Shown here: positions 24,892 to 35,900 of the stretch, one piece after another
Layout of the letters: every line of letters starts with the position of its first letter
How positions within the stretch are numbered: the first letter of the stretch is position 1
From: CAZJRB01 sp964547995
GTDB taxonomy: Bacteria; Planctomycetota; Planctomycetia; Pirellulales; Thermoguttaceae
Direction: 5' to 3'
NCBI GenBank assembly: GCA_964547995.1
Contig: CAZJRB010000007.1
Location: 55,550 to 119,549 of the forward strand
Length of the DNA stretch: 64,000 bases
The notes under the pieces: model-generated
Seen by the model: the letters and a program-made list of their open reading frames with translations, nothing else
What the model was told of the DNA's origin: nothing
Databases searched by the model: none
Translations under genes and position numbers: made by a program

Positions 24892-27800
24892 ATGAGGCCG
24901 TTTCTTCCCCGATTGCGCCGATTGCGAGTGGAGACGCTTGAGCAACGCCGCTTGCTGGCAGCCGAACTTTCGGTCACGCCGATCACATGGGATGTGATTG
25001 GCATGGACCACAATGACCAGACAGCCGGGCCGGACACATTCCTTATCGGCGCCAGGATCGAGAACGTCGGTGATCAAACGGCGACCAGCTTATCGGCCAC
25101 GATCAATCTCGGTGACACCGTGCAGGACGGCGGCGCGGGCGAGTGGGTTTCCGTGGGAACCCACTACATCGACGTCTCCAGCGCGAGCAGCTACACGTTG
25201 GCGGACCTGGCCCCTGGAGCCACGGTCGACGTATACTTCCAAGCCACGATCGACCGCGCCTCCGACGCCTTCGATACTGCCCGCCGATATACCATTGACG
25301 CGGCCGCCATGGACGGCGGTACTCCGATCAGTGCCTCCACGCCGAGCCCGCGCCAACTGTACGTCGAGCATCTCGTCTCGCAGAACCGGAACGCCACGAC
25401 AAACATCACGGCCCCCGACACCATCGAACCGGGCGATACTTTCAGCATCATTCACGATGCCAAGACGGCGACCAACGGCTATGAGCAGTTGGTTTCGGAA
25501 CTGACGCTCCCAACCGATGTCTTTGAGATACTGTCGGTCACAACGACCTACACCGCGGATACTTCCCCTATCGTACCGAACCCCAACGACAAGATCTACG
25601 CCGACGCGGCTGGTTGGATCAATGATCCGGTCAGCCCACCTCCCCCTGAGGCAATCAACCCACTTTACAACACGGTTTCCGGTTTGGGCAAAGTTGGTGG
25701 AACCACTATTACCACCTACGATGTTCGAGTTCGCGACACCGCACCACCCGGATCCTACAGTCTTGACGGTGTCATTTACGACTTCTCCGGCAGCAGCTAT
25801 CACTACAACAGCGATTACGGCGTCGTCTTCCACACCGTCACAGTGACCAACGGGCCGGCGATCGGGGACTTTGTCTGGTTTGACGACAGCGATGACGGCA
25901 TTCAGGATCCCGGCGAATCGGGCCTCGCCGGAATTACGGTTAACTTATACACCAGCAGCGATACGTTCGTCGCGAGCGAAGTCACCGGCGCGAACGGATT
26001 CTACCTGATTGATCAATCGGACGCCCCGTTTGGCGACGGCTGGTACTATCTCGAGTTCGTCATACCGCCGGGAGCCACCTTTTCACCCCAAGACCAGGGC
26101 GGCGACGAGGCGCTGGACAGTGATGCCGATCCGGTCACCGGTCAGACCGGCCTCTTTCAGATTGTCGGTACCGCCGTCAACCTGGACCTCGACGCCGGCT
26201 TGAATTTCATCCCGGTGACCATCAGCGGCACCGTGTGGGGGGACACCGACGCCGATAGCATTGAGGACAACCCCGAGAGTGAAGTCAACGGCGTCACCGT
26301 GCAACTGTTCCAACGGGTTGCCGGTGTCGACACGCTTGTCCAAACGGCAGTTACCGCGGCGATGTCCGGCCCCGACAACTACGAGTTTACCAGCTTGCTG
26401 CCCGCAGACTACTTCGTCCGCGTGCTGGCCCCCCCCGGCAACGCGTTCTCGGCAAAAATCAACGACAGCGACGTCAACCCTTTCACCGGCGATAGCGATC
26501 TCTATACGTTGGATTTCGGCGACACCCAGGACATCGATGCCGGGTTGATCGACGACGTCGAAATTACCGGCTTCGTTTGGGACGACACGGACAGGGACGG
26601 AATTCAAGACGCCGGCGAAAGCGGTTTTGGGGGTGTTACCGTCCGTTTGCTCGATGACACTGACACAGAAATTACCAACACCCTTACCAATGCCGCTGGA
26701 AATTACGAATTCCTTCAGTTGCCCGCCTGGACATACCTCGTGGAGTTTGTCAACCCTACCTGGTACATCCTAACCTTGCAGGACCAGGGTACCGATGACG
26801 TCGACAGCGACGCGGACCCAGCCACAGGTCGCACCGCATCGCACGTCCTCCTCGCCGGTGGTGCCGTTGATCTGGATGCAGGTATGATTGGGGTACCGGA
26901 CCTGACGTTGAGCATGGACGACGGCGGGATCACATCCTTCCCGGGCGGTACGGTGATCTACACGATCACGTACGACAACGTGGGGAAGCAGGGCGCCACG
27001 GGCGTCGTCATCACGGAGACGCTTCCGGCGAACAGCACGTTCGACGGGGCCAGCAGCACGCCGGGCTGGGTCGACGCGGGCGGCGGGATCTACACGTACA
27101 CGGTCGGTGCGTTGGGTGTCGGCGGCGGCAGTACGGTCGACTTCGCGGTGACGGTCGACGACCCGTTCGCACCCGGTGTCACGCAGATCGACAACACCGC
27201 TTCGATCGCCGACGACGGTGCCAACGGGCCGGATCCGATACCCGGTGACAACTCGGACACGGACTCGACGCCGATCGGCAATCTGGTCTGGCACGATCTC
27301 GATGGCGATGGTATTCAGGATGCCGGCGAGCCGGGCATTAAGGGAACTGCCGTCGAGCTATTCTCCTCGGCGGACGGTATCGTAGGCAACGCCGACGATG
27401 TCTCGCTCGGCGTGGAGATTACGGACGCCAACGGGCGCTGCTTCTTCGCCGGTTTGACGGAGGGGAACAACTATTACCTGCAATTCCGCGTACCCGTCGG
27501 CGACCCCGCCTACGCGTTCACGACCCAAGACGCCTTCGGTGATACAATGGATGCGATCGACAGCGATGCCGACCCCGCCGGCACCACTGGGATAATCACG
27601 CTCACGGGGGGCGATTTCGGGGTCGGCGCCGGCTTGGTCAATGGCCCTGCACCGGACTTTGGCTTCGCGCTGCGGGCCGGGGGCGCGGGCTACGAGGAAG
27701 CTTGGGGGGTCGCCACCGACGCCGACGGCAATGCCTACATTGTCGGCTCGTTTGAAGGGACGCCCGATTTCGATCACGGGCCGGGAACCTACAATCTAAC

Positions 27801-29661
27801 CAGCACCGGCTCCGTGGACGCATTCGTGGCCAAGTACTCGTCGACCGGCGCCCTGGTTTGGGCGCAGCGGATGGGTGGAACCGACTGGGACGACGGGTAT
27901 GGCATTACGCTCGACGGCGACGATGGAAGCGTTTACGCGACCGGGTGCTTCCGCGGTGCGGCAGCCGATTTCGGTACCGACGTTCTCGCAAGCGCCGGCG
28001 ACGAGGACATATTCGTCGCCAAATTCAACTCCTCCAACGGGGATTTCATCTGGGCACGGAGGATGGGCGGAACCGGCTGGGATGACGGCTATGCCATCAC
28101 GGTCGACGACGACGGCGATGTCTACTCGACCGGTTATTTCCGTGCCACGGCCGATTTCGACCCCGGCCCGGGAACCTACAACCTCGACAGCGCCGGCTAC
28201 GGCGACGTCTATATTTCCAGACTTGACAAGGACGGCAACTTCCTCGGCGCCCAGCAGATGGGCGGAATGAACTGGGAGATCGGGTATGGCATCGCCGTTG
28301 ACGGTGCCGAGAACGTACACATCGCTGGCTATTTCACTAGCACGGCCGATTTCGACCCAGATCCCTCAGCAGTATTCGAGCTCACCAGCGTGAGCGGCAG
28401 CATCGGCGACGTGTTCGTCGCCAAATTGGACGCCGCGGGGGATTTCCTCTGGGCCCAGCGGATGGGCGGAGCAGGCTGGGACTATGCGTGTGGCATCGCC
28501 ATTGCCGCCGACGGGAGCGTCTACACGTCGGGCTATTTCTATGAAACGGCGGATTTCGGACTTACGAATCTTATCAGCGCCGGCGACGCCGACATCTTTG
28601 CCTGCAAGCTGGACGCCTCGGGGAATTTCCAATGGGCCCGGCGGATGGGTGGAAGCGGCTATGACGCGGGCTTCGGCATGGCGGTTGCCGGCGACGGGAC
28701 CATCTATACGACGGGGTACTTCTGGGATACGGTCGATTTTGACCCCGGCGCGGGCACGCAGAATCTCACCAGTGCCGGCCTCGGAGACGTGTTTCTCTCC
28801 CAACTCGACTCGAACGGAGATTTCGTCTCGGTTGGTCAGATGGGGGGAGCAGGCGATGACTGCGGCTATGGCATTGCCCCTGCTGACAATGGGTGCATCT
28901 ACGCGGTAGGTTCTTTCAGCGGCACGGCCGATTTCAACCCGGATCCGGCCCTTCTTGAAACATATAACCTGATCAGCGAGGGCGGCAGCATCGACATCTT
29001 TCTTTCGGACCCGCCGTGGAAGGAGGAAGATCCGCCGCCGGAGACGCCCGACGGCTCGGATAACGCCGGCCAAGAAGACGCGCCGCCGGTCGTGTTCGGC
29101 AACGCCGGCGGCGGTACGTCTGATCCCGAAATTGCGGGCGGCAGCGACGTTTTGGAATCGGACCCGCCGTGGCAAGAGGAGGACGATCCTCCGCCGGAGC
29201 CGGCCGACGGTTCGGATAACGCCGGCCAAGACGGCGCGCCGGCAGCCGTGTCCGGCGGCGCCGGCGGTACGTCTGCCCCCGAGACGCCCGGCGGCCCCTA
29301 TAACGCTGGCGGAAACGACGCGCCCGGCAACCGCGAAGCCCCGTTGTTCGAATCGGCCGACACGGCCGGCCCCGATGCCTCAGCGGTCGAAGGCCGCGGG
29401 TACGGCGCCGATTACCAAACGTATTACTTCGAGAGGCTCGGTGCCGACAAGCGCGGCAACGATCAGAGCGCCCTGTTCGATTTTGACCACCTCCCGTCGC
29501 TCGAAGCCGCATCGAACCGGTCGTCGAACGCCCCGCTTGATCTCCTCTACGAGACGCTGGCGTCCGATCAGGTCGGCGATACCGCCGGGGGGGACGCTGA
29601 AGAAGCCGTTCCCTTCCTCGGCCTGGTATTGCAGACGGTGGGGAATTGGCAATGTGTCTAA
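24892..29661 (+). CDS. Giant secreted protein B: CARDB-like, SdrD-B, DUF11 and propeller domains
   Basis: A 1589-aa protein with leader MRPFLPRLRRLRVETLEQRRLL. Predicted order: a beta-sandwich region of CARDB-like character (about residues 26-320), three SdrD B-like domains (323-440, 443-555, 557-665), a DUF11-like repeat (666-790; NVGKQGATGVVITETLP), a fourth SdrD B-like domain (795-915), seven SBBP-like repeats (921-1370), a Pro/Asp/Glu linker with the duplicated DPPWQEEDDPPPEPADG unit, and the shared tail (1477-1589). The frame is open three codons further upstream (TTG 24883), but the ATG at 24892 matches the paralogues. The last SdrD-B domain and the propeller are very close to the second module of protein A. 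Confidence 0.85.
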   Translation: MRPFLPRLRRLRVETLEQRRLLAAELSVTPITWDVIGMDHNDQTAGPDTFLIGARIENVGDQTATSLSATINLGDTVQDGGAGEWVSVGTHYIDVSSASSYTLADLAPGATVDVYFQATIDRASDAFDTARRYTIDAAAMDGGTPISASTPSPRQLYVEHLVSQNRNATTNITAPDTIEPGDTFSIIHDAKTATNGYEQLVSELTLPTDVFEILSVTTTYTADTSPIVPNPNDKIYADAAGWINDPVSPPPPEAINPLYNTVSGLGKVGGTTITTYDVRVRDTAPPGSYSLDGVIYDFSGSSYHYNSDYGVVFHTVTVTNGPAIGDFVWFDDSDDGIQDPGESGLAGITVNLYTSSDTFVASEVTGANGFYLIDQSDAPFGDGWYYLEFVIPPGATFSPQDQGGDEALDSDADPVTGQTGLFQIVGTAVNLDLDAGLNFIPVTISGTVWGDTDADSIEDNPESEVNGVTVQLFQRVAGVDTLVQTAVTAAMSGPDNYEFTSLLPADYFVRVLAPPGNAFSAKINDSDVNPFTGDSDLYTLDFGDTQDIDAGLIDDVEITGFVWDDTDRDGIQDAGESGFGGVTVRLLDDTDTEITNTLTNAAGNYEFLQLPAWTYLVEFVNPTWYILTLQDQGTDDVDSDADPATGRTASHVLLAGGAVDLDAGMIGVPDLTLSMDDGGITSFPGGTVIYTITYDNVGKQGATGVVITETLPANSTFDGASSTPGWVDAGGGIYTYTVGALGVGGGSTVDFAVTVDDPFAPGVTQIDNTASIADDGANGPDPIPGDNSDTDSTPIGNLVWHDLDGDGIQDAGEPGIKGTAVELFSSADGIVGNADDVSLGVEITDANGRCFFAGLTEGNNYYLQFRVPVGDPAYAFTTQDAFGDTMDAIDSDADPAGTTGIITLTGGDFGVGAGLVNGPAPDFGFALRAGGAGYEEAWGVATDADGNAYIVGSFEGTPDFDHGPGTYNLTSTGSVDAFVAKYSSTGALVWAQRMGGTDWDDGYGITLDGDDGSVYATGCFRGAAADFGTDVLASAGDEDIFVAKFNSSNGDFIWARRMGGTGWDDGYAITVDDDGDVYSTGYFRATADFDPGPGTYNLDSAGYGDVYISRLDKDGNFLGAQQMGGMNWEIGYGIAVDGAENVHIAGYFTSTADFDPDPSAVFELTSVSGSIGDVFVAKLDAAGDFLWAQRMGGAGWDYACGIAIAADGSVYTSGYFYETADFGLTNLISAGDADIFACKLDASGNFQWARRMGGSGYDAGFGMAVAGDGTIYTTGYFWDTVDFDPGAGTQNLTSAGLGDVFLSQLDSNGDFVSVGQMGGAGDDCGYGIAPADNGCIYAVGSFSGTADFNPDPALLETYNLISEGGSIDIFLSDPPWKEEDPPPETPDGSDNAGQEDAPPVVFGNAGGGTSDPEIAGGSDVLESDPPWQEEDDPPPEPADGSDNAGQDGAPAAVSGGAGGTSAPETPGGPYNAGGNDAPGNREAPLFESADTAGPDASAVEGRGYGADYQTYYFERLGADKRGNDQSALFDFDHLPSLEAASNRSSNAPLDLLYETLASDQVGDTAGGDAEEAVPFLGLVLQTVGNWQCV
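29323..29661 (+). repeat. C-terminal tail repeat, copy 2 of 3
   Basis: The second copy of the tail-coding DNA. It differs from copy 1 at only a few positions, for example TTCGAT to TCCGAT and GATAGAGAC to GGGGGGGAC near the end. Confidence 0.9.
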
Positions 29662-29785
29662 AAAGCCCGCTTTGGCTTCTCTGCAAGTGGGATTCCCCAT
29701 TTTTCGGCTGTCTCATACCGGGTTTACCGCGAATTGGGGGGGTGCAATACGCTTGAAGGAATGAACGGTACTGACTATAATAAAG

Positions 29786-29905
29786 GTAACACTTTAGCGA
29801 TCTGCAGTACGATGGCCCTCCGAGGCCGTCGTTGTGACATTCAACCTCTCGACGGCCTCGGAGGGCCATCGTACGAAGCGTTTTGTCATTCGGCTGAAGT
29901 GTTGC
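29786..29905. mobile_element. 120-bp MITE with terminal inverted repeats and 8-bp target duplication
   Basis: The element begins GTAACACTTTAGC and ends with the imperfect inverse, GGCTGAAGTGTTGC (11 of 13 matches). It is flanked by direct repeats TAATAAAG at 29778-29785 and 29906-29913. The paralogous spacer at 24830-24837 has one TAATAAAG and no insert, giving a related empty site inside the window. It has no coding capacity. A GTAA-type end and an 8-bp duplication resemble IS66-family elements, but the right end reads GCAA, so the parent family is a guess. Confidence 0.88.
29807..29874. repeat. Perfect 25-bp inverted repeat inside the MITE
   Basis: Arms 29807-29831 and 29850-29874 are exact reverse complements (GTACGATGGCCCTCCGAGGC and five further bases) around an 18-nt loop. 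Transcribed, it would form a very stable hairpin on either strand, so the element may end transcription or stabilise RNA between proteins B and C. Confidence 0.93.
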
Positions 29906-29967
29906 TAATAAAGCATTAGTGTGTTGCAACCGTTGGCGATAGCGTTCACGCAAGAAGGTTGCTTTCG

Positions 29968-32900
29968 ATGAAGCCGTTCCTTCCCCGATTGCGCCGATTG
30001 CGAGTGGAGACGCTTGAGCAGCGCCGCTTGCTGAGTGTCGTTGGCAACTCGGACATCGTGCTCATCGACTCCGGGCTGCCGGATGCCGAGTTTCTTGCGC
30101 AGGCGGTTGAGAAGGACGCGATGCTGCTGTTCTACGACAGCGAGCACTCTCCCTCGGAGGTGCTCGCCCAGGTCGAGGCCCTGGCCGACTTGCAAGACGG
30201 GACGATTGCCTCCCTCTCGATCCTCTCCCATGGAATCGCGGGACAGTTCCATCTCGGAAACGAGCCGGTCTCCGCCGACATGAGCCCCGAGCAGGTGAGC
30301 GCCTGGCAGACGCTCTCCACCCGGCTGGCCGACGGGGCCAACATCTACGTCTACGGCTGCAACGTCGCGGACGGCTTGGGGGCGGGGCAGGCGCTCCTCG
30401 ACTCCCTGGCCGACCTGACCGGCGGCGACGTCTTCGCCTCCAACGACCTGACCGGCGAAGGCGGGGACTGGGACCTCGAGGCCGCATCCGCCGGGGATGA
30501 GGCCGAGTTGGCCGCCGGACCGCTGATTCCCCTCGACGCAGACGTGCTGAAGGACTATTCCGCGACGCTCGATGGCGAGGTCGCGATCCTCGACCCCTGG
30601 GTCAGTTGGGACGACGGTGGTGGGCCATTTTCATACACCGTCTCGGCGGGCAGCAACCGTGCCTTGGTCTTCGTGGTCAGCGCCGAGCACAGCTCGTCTA
30701 TCGGGAACATCGACGGGGTTACCTGGGGAGGCCAAGCGCTTACGTGGATTGACACGGCAGTCGCGACGGCGGGGTGGGAAAACCATCTCGAGGTGTGGTA
30801 CCTGGACGAGGCGGGCATCACGGCCGCCACCGGAAGCACATTCGTTATCACCGGGTGGAGCGGCGGGGCCGATCCCTCCGACGAACTCTACGCCGCAGTC
30901 TCGCTCGAGAACGTCGACCAGACCGTTCCGGTTGGAGAACACAGCCCGGGAAGTGCTATGGCGGCCTCCTCGGTTCAGCCCTCTTCGGCCCTCAACAAAA
31001 GGGCCGGTGACCTTGTGCTCTACGCCACAGCGAGCGGCGAGCAAGGCCAAACTCAGACGTCACCCGAATACTACATCGAGGGCGTCGAGATCGATTCAGG
31101 CGGAGTCGGCCAGGTTCTCTCCCAGGCGACCAGGAAGATTGTGATCACCGGTGGGACCGAGCAGCCCGCGGCGCAGTGGAGCGGCGGCAGCAACAACCGG
31201 CTGGTCATCATCGGGGCGGTCTTCCAGCACACCAACCTCCCCCCGGAGGCCGACGGAAACGGGCCGTACACGATCGACGAGGGGCAGCCGGTCACGCTCG
31301 ATGCATACGCCTCGTGGGACCCCGAAGGCGACATGGTCTTCGTGAGCGAGACCTTCATGAACGACACCGCACCCGATTGGACGCGTTACGGTGGCGCGAT
31401 TCTGACCAGTGGGGGTGCTGATCCGTCTGGGGAGGGTTGGTTGCGACTGACGAATGATACCGGGAATCAGAGTGGGGCTGCCATCTACAACACGGCGATC
31501 GACTCCGGGGACCGGGTCCGCGTGACCTTCGATTTTACCACGTACAGCAATACGGGCGGCAGCGCCGATGGAATCACATTTTTCCTCCTGGATGGTTCAG
31601 AGACCAGTCCGGCCCCCGGCGCTTACGGCGGAAGCCTTGGCTACGCCCAGCGAGATGACCCGCTCCCCGGCGTCACGCAGGGGTATCTCGGGGTCGGCCT
31701 GGACGAGTACGGCAACTTCGCCAATCCGACCGAAGGGCGGCAAGGCGGCCCCGGACGGATTCCCAATACCGTCACGGTGCGCGGCAGCGGAGACGGCGCA
31801 GCCACGACGCCCGACAACTACCAATGGATCGCCACCTCCCCCGATCTCGGAACCTTTTTCGGCGGCCAGAACCTCGCCGTGGTCTCCGGCACGCGTCCGG
31901 ACCAGATGGGCGCCGATTACCGCCGTGCAATCGTAATGATCACCCCCAATGGTGTCGGCGATTTGAATATTCGCGTTGAGCTCCAATTCGGATACGACAC
32001 CGATCCGGTGCAGGTCATTTCGGAGACCGTCACGATAGGTGGATTTCAGGATCCGGTGCCGGCCACGTTCAAGTTCGGTTTCACGGCCAGCACGGGCGGG
32101 GAAACCAACTACCACGAGATCCGGAACTTCGAAATCACCACCATCTCCGCCTCCACCGATCTTACGTATGAATGGGATCTGGACAACGACGGCTTCTATG
32201 ATGACGCGACGGGCGTTGATCCGACCATACCCTGGGCAACGCTCGTTGCGTTGGGACTGCCAAGCGACGGGACGCCTCAGACGATTGGACTTCGCGTCAC
32301 CGACCTCGACCTCGCGACCGACACGGCTGCCACCACGCTTACGATCAACAATCTCCCGCCCACGGCCGATCCCAACGGACCGTACACGATCGACGAAGGC
32401 CAGGCGATGCCACTCGTGCTCGACGGGAGCGGTTCGAGCGACCCGGTGGACCCATTGACGTACGCCTGGGACCTGGACGACGACGGGTTCTACGACGACG
32501 CGGTCGGCAGCGGCCCGACCATCCCCTGGGGCACCCTGGGCACGCTCGGCCTGGCCAGCGACGGCACCCCCCTGACCATCGGTCTCCAGGTCGACGATGG
32601 CGACGGTGGGACCGGCACGGCGACCACAACGCTGACGATCAACAACCTCCCGCCCACGACTGCCGATAACACGGTGACCACGGGTCAGGACATACCTTAC
32701 ACGTTCACTGCGGCCGACTTCAACTTCGCCGACCCGAACAGCTACGACAGCCTCGAGCAAGTACAGATCACGACCCTCGAATCGGTCGGGTCGCTGGAGT
32801 TGTCCGGCGTTCCCGTCAATCTCAACGACGTGATCGACGTGGCCGACATCAACGCGGGCAATCTCGAGTTCGTGCCCGTTCCCGGCACCAATGGCACCGG

Positions 32901-35900
32901 CTACGACAGCTTCCAATTCAGGGTCCGTGACGACACGGAGTACAGCGCGGCGGTATCCACACTGGACCTCATCAACGCCACCTACGACGCCGACCCCGAC
33001 GGGTTCGCGTATGCCGACGACGCGTTCGGTACGAGTCTTCCCGCTTTTGCCGACGGCACGTATGAAGCGGCGGGTGGATACTCGGGTGGCGGGCTCCGCG
33101 TCTACTTGGGGCCCGGGGACACGACGGGCGCCACGTCCGGCGGTTGGTCGGATACTTTCAATCTCGCCTCCAATGCTACAATAACCGTTTCCCTTCGCTA
33201 TCGAATGCTCATGGGTGAGGGTTACGAGGCCAACGAGTATGGCGAAGTCATACTGGACATCGATGGAACCAGGTATGGCGCCGACACGAATAACTCGCTG
33301 GTCCATGTCGTCGGTGATGGCAACGGCGGCGGCACCGACGATACCGGCTGGCTCTACGACCAGCTCAATATCCCCCTGGGCGCGGGCAACCACACGCTGA
33401 CAATCGGGGCTTACAACAATGATGCAACTTACGGGGACGAATGGGTCGAAGTCTTCTTCGACGATGTTACAGTCACCGAGACGACGTTCAACATCATGAC
33501 GATCGATGTCAATCCCGTACAAGTCGTCTGGCATGATGTTGACGGCGACGGCATTCAGGACGCCGGCGAGCCGGGCATTAAGGGGGCCGCCGTGGAGTTG
33601 TTCTCCTCCGGCGGTGTCTCGCTCGGCGTGACGATTACGGACGACAATGGGAGCTACTTCTTCGGTGGTTTGACGGAGGGGGCCGACTATTACTTGCAGT
33701 TCCGCGTGCCCGTCGGCGACCCCGCCTACGCGTTCACAATCAAAGACGCCGGCGGTGATGATGCGATCGACAGCGATGCCGATGACACCGGCGTCACCGA
33801 GGTATTCACGCTCGTGGGGAACAATTTGGGTTGCGATGCCGGCTTGGTGAATGGCCCTGCACCGGGCTTTGGCTTCTCGTTGCGGGCCGGCGGGGAAGAC
33901 TATGAGGAAGCTTGGGGGGTCGCCACCGATGCCGACGGCAATGCCTACGTTGTCGGCTCGTTTGAAGGAACGGCCGATTTCGACCACGGCCCGGGAACCT
34001 ACACTCTTACCAGCACTGCCGGCTCTGTGGATGCCTTCGTGGCCAAGTACTCGTCGACCGGTGCCCTGGTCTGGGCACGGCGGATGGGGGGAACGGACTG
34101 GGACGACGGATATGGCATCGCTCTCAACTATGACGGGGGCAACGTGGCGAGCGAGAATTTCGAGATGGGCAGCCTGGGAGGAGACTGGACTACCTATTCA
34201 TCCGACCCCGGTGGACGCCTGCGAGTGACCGGTGCGTATGGAACTGCCGCCGGCAGCTACGCATTGCTCATGGACCGCTCGAACCGAAACCCGCAGACCC
34301 TGAACGAGGCAATCTGGACGGTAGATATGTCCGGTGTTACGGACCCCACGCTGAGCTTTTACCATGCTGAATGGGCGGACGGCCAAGATGCCTTCTCCGG
34401 CGACTTTACCGGCCACTACAACGCCGACGGAGTCGCGATTAGCGACGACGGGGTCAATTGGCACCCGGTCTGGGACGCGGCCAATCAGGCTACCCGTGGC
34501 GAATGGTTGCAATACTCAGTCGATCTGGCGGCGGAGGCCGCTGCCGCCGGCATGACCCTGGGGCCGAATTTCCAGATCAAGTTCCAGCAATACGGCGACC
34601 GGCCCATCGCCACGGGTGGCCGTAGCGATGGCCGCGGTTACGACGAAATCACCATCACGGTGCCGCCCGCCGGCGACGGAAGCGTCTACGCGACGGGATG
34701 TTTTCGCGGTGCGGCGGCCGATTTCGGTACCGATGTCCTTGCAAGCAATGGCGCCGAGGATATCTTCGTCGCCAAGTTGGACCCCTCCGACGGCAATTTC
34801 ATCTGGGCACGGAGGATGGGCGGAACAGGCTGGGATGACGGGTACGCCGTCACGGTCGCCGGCGACGGCAGTGTCTACTCGACCGGTTATTTCAAGGGCA
34901 CGGCCGATTTCGACCCCGGCCCGGGAACCTACAACCTCGACAGCGCCGGCGCCGGCGACGTCTATATTTCCAGACTTGACAAGGACGGCAACTTCCTCGG
35001 CGCCCAGCAGATGGGCGGAACGAACTGGGAGATCGGGTATGGCATCGCGGTCAACCGCGGCGGGAATGTCCACATAGCAGGTTATTTCACTAGCACGGCC
35101 GATTTCGACCCGGACAACACACACCCCGGCGACACCGATCTTCTCACCAGCGTAAGCGGCAGCATCGGCGACGTGTTCGTCGCCAAACTGGACGCGGCGG
35201 GGGATTTCCTCTGGGCTCAGCGGATGGGCGGAGCGGGCTGGGACTATGCGTGCGGCATTGCGATCGCCGACGACGGGAGTGTCTACACCTCGGGCTATTT
35301 CTACGACACGGCAGATTTCGGTGCCACGAATCTCATCAGTGACGGCGACGCCGACATCTTCGCCTGCAAGCTGGACGCCGCAGGCGATTTCCAATGGGCT
35401 AAGAGGATGGGTGGAACCGGTTATGACGCGGGCTTCGGCATGGCCGTCGCTGGCGACGGAACCATCTACACGACCGGGTACTTTTCGGATACGGTCGATT
35501 TCGACCCGGGCCCGGGTACACAGAATCTCGACAGCGCCGGCCTCGGAGACGTGTTTCTCTCCCAACTCGACTCGAACGGAGATTTCGTCTCGGTTGGTCA
35601 GATGGGGGGGGCAGGCGATGACTGTGGCTATGGCATTGCCCCTGCTGACAATGGGTGCATCTACGCGGTAGGCTCTTTCAGCGGTACGGCCGATTTCAAC
35701 CCTGGCGCCGGGACATTCAATTTGACCAGCGTGGACAATAGCATTGACATCTTTCTTTCGGACCCGCCGTGGAAGGAGGACGATCCTCCGCCGGAGACGG
35801 CCGACGGTTCGGATAACGCCGGCGGCAATGACGCGCCCGGCAACCGCGAAGCCCCGTTGTTCGAATCGGCCGACACGGCCGTCACGGGCAGCACGGCCGG

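Larger units (their letters stand above)
29662..29967 (+). repeat. Duplicated spacer between proteins B and C, interrupted by a MITE
   Basis: Homologous to 24715-24891 with one large insertion (29786-29905 plus an 8-bp duplication). The flanks read CTGACTATAATAAAG before and CATTAGTGTGTTGCAACC after, matching the uninterrupted CTGACTATAATAAAGCATTGGTGTGTTGTAACC in the first spacer. No gene is seen in it. Confidence 0.88.
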
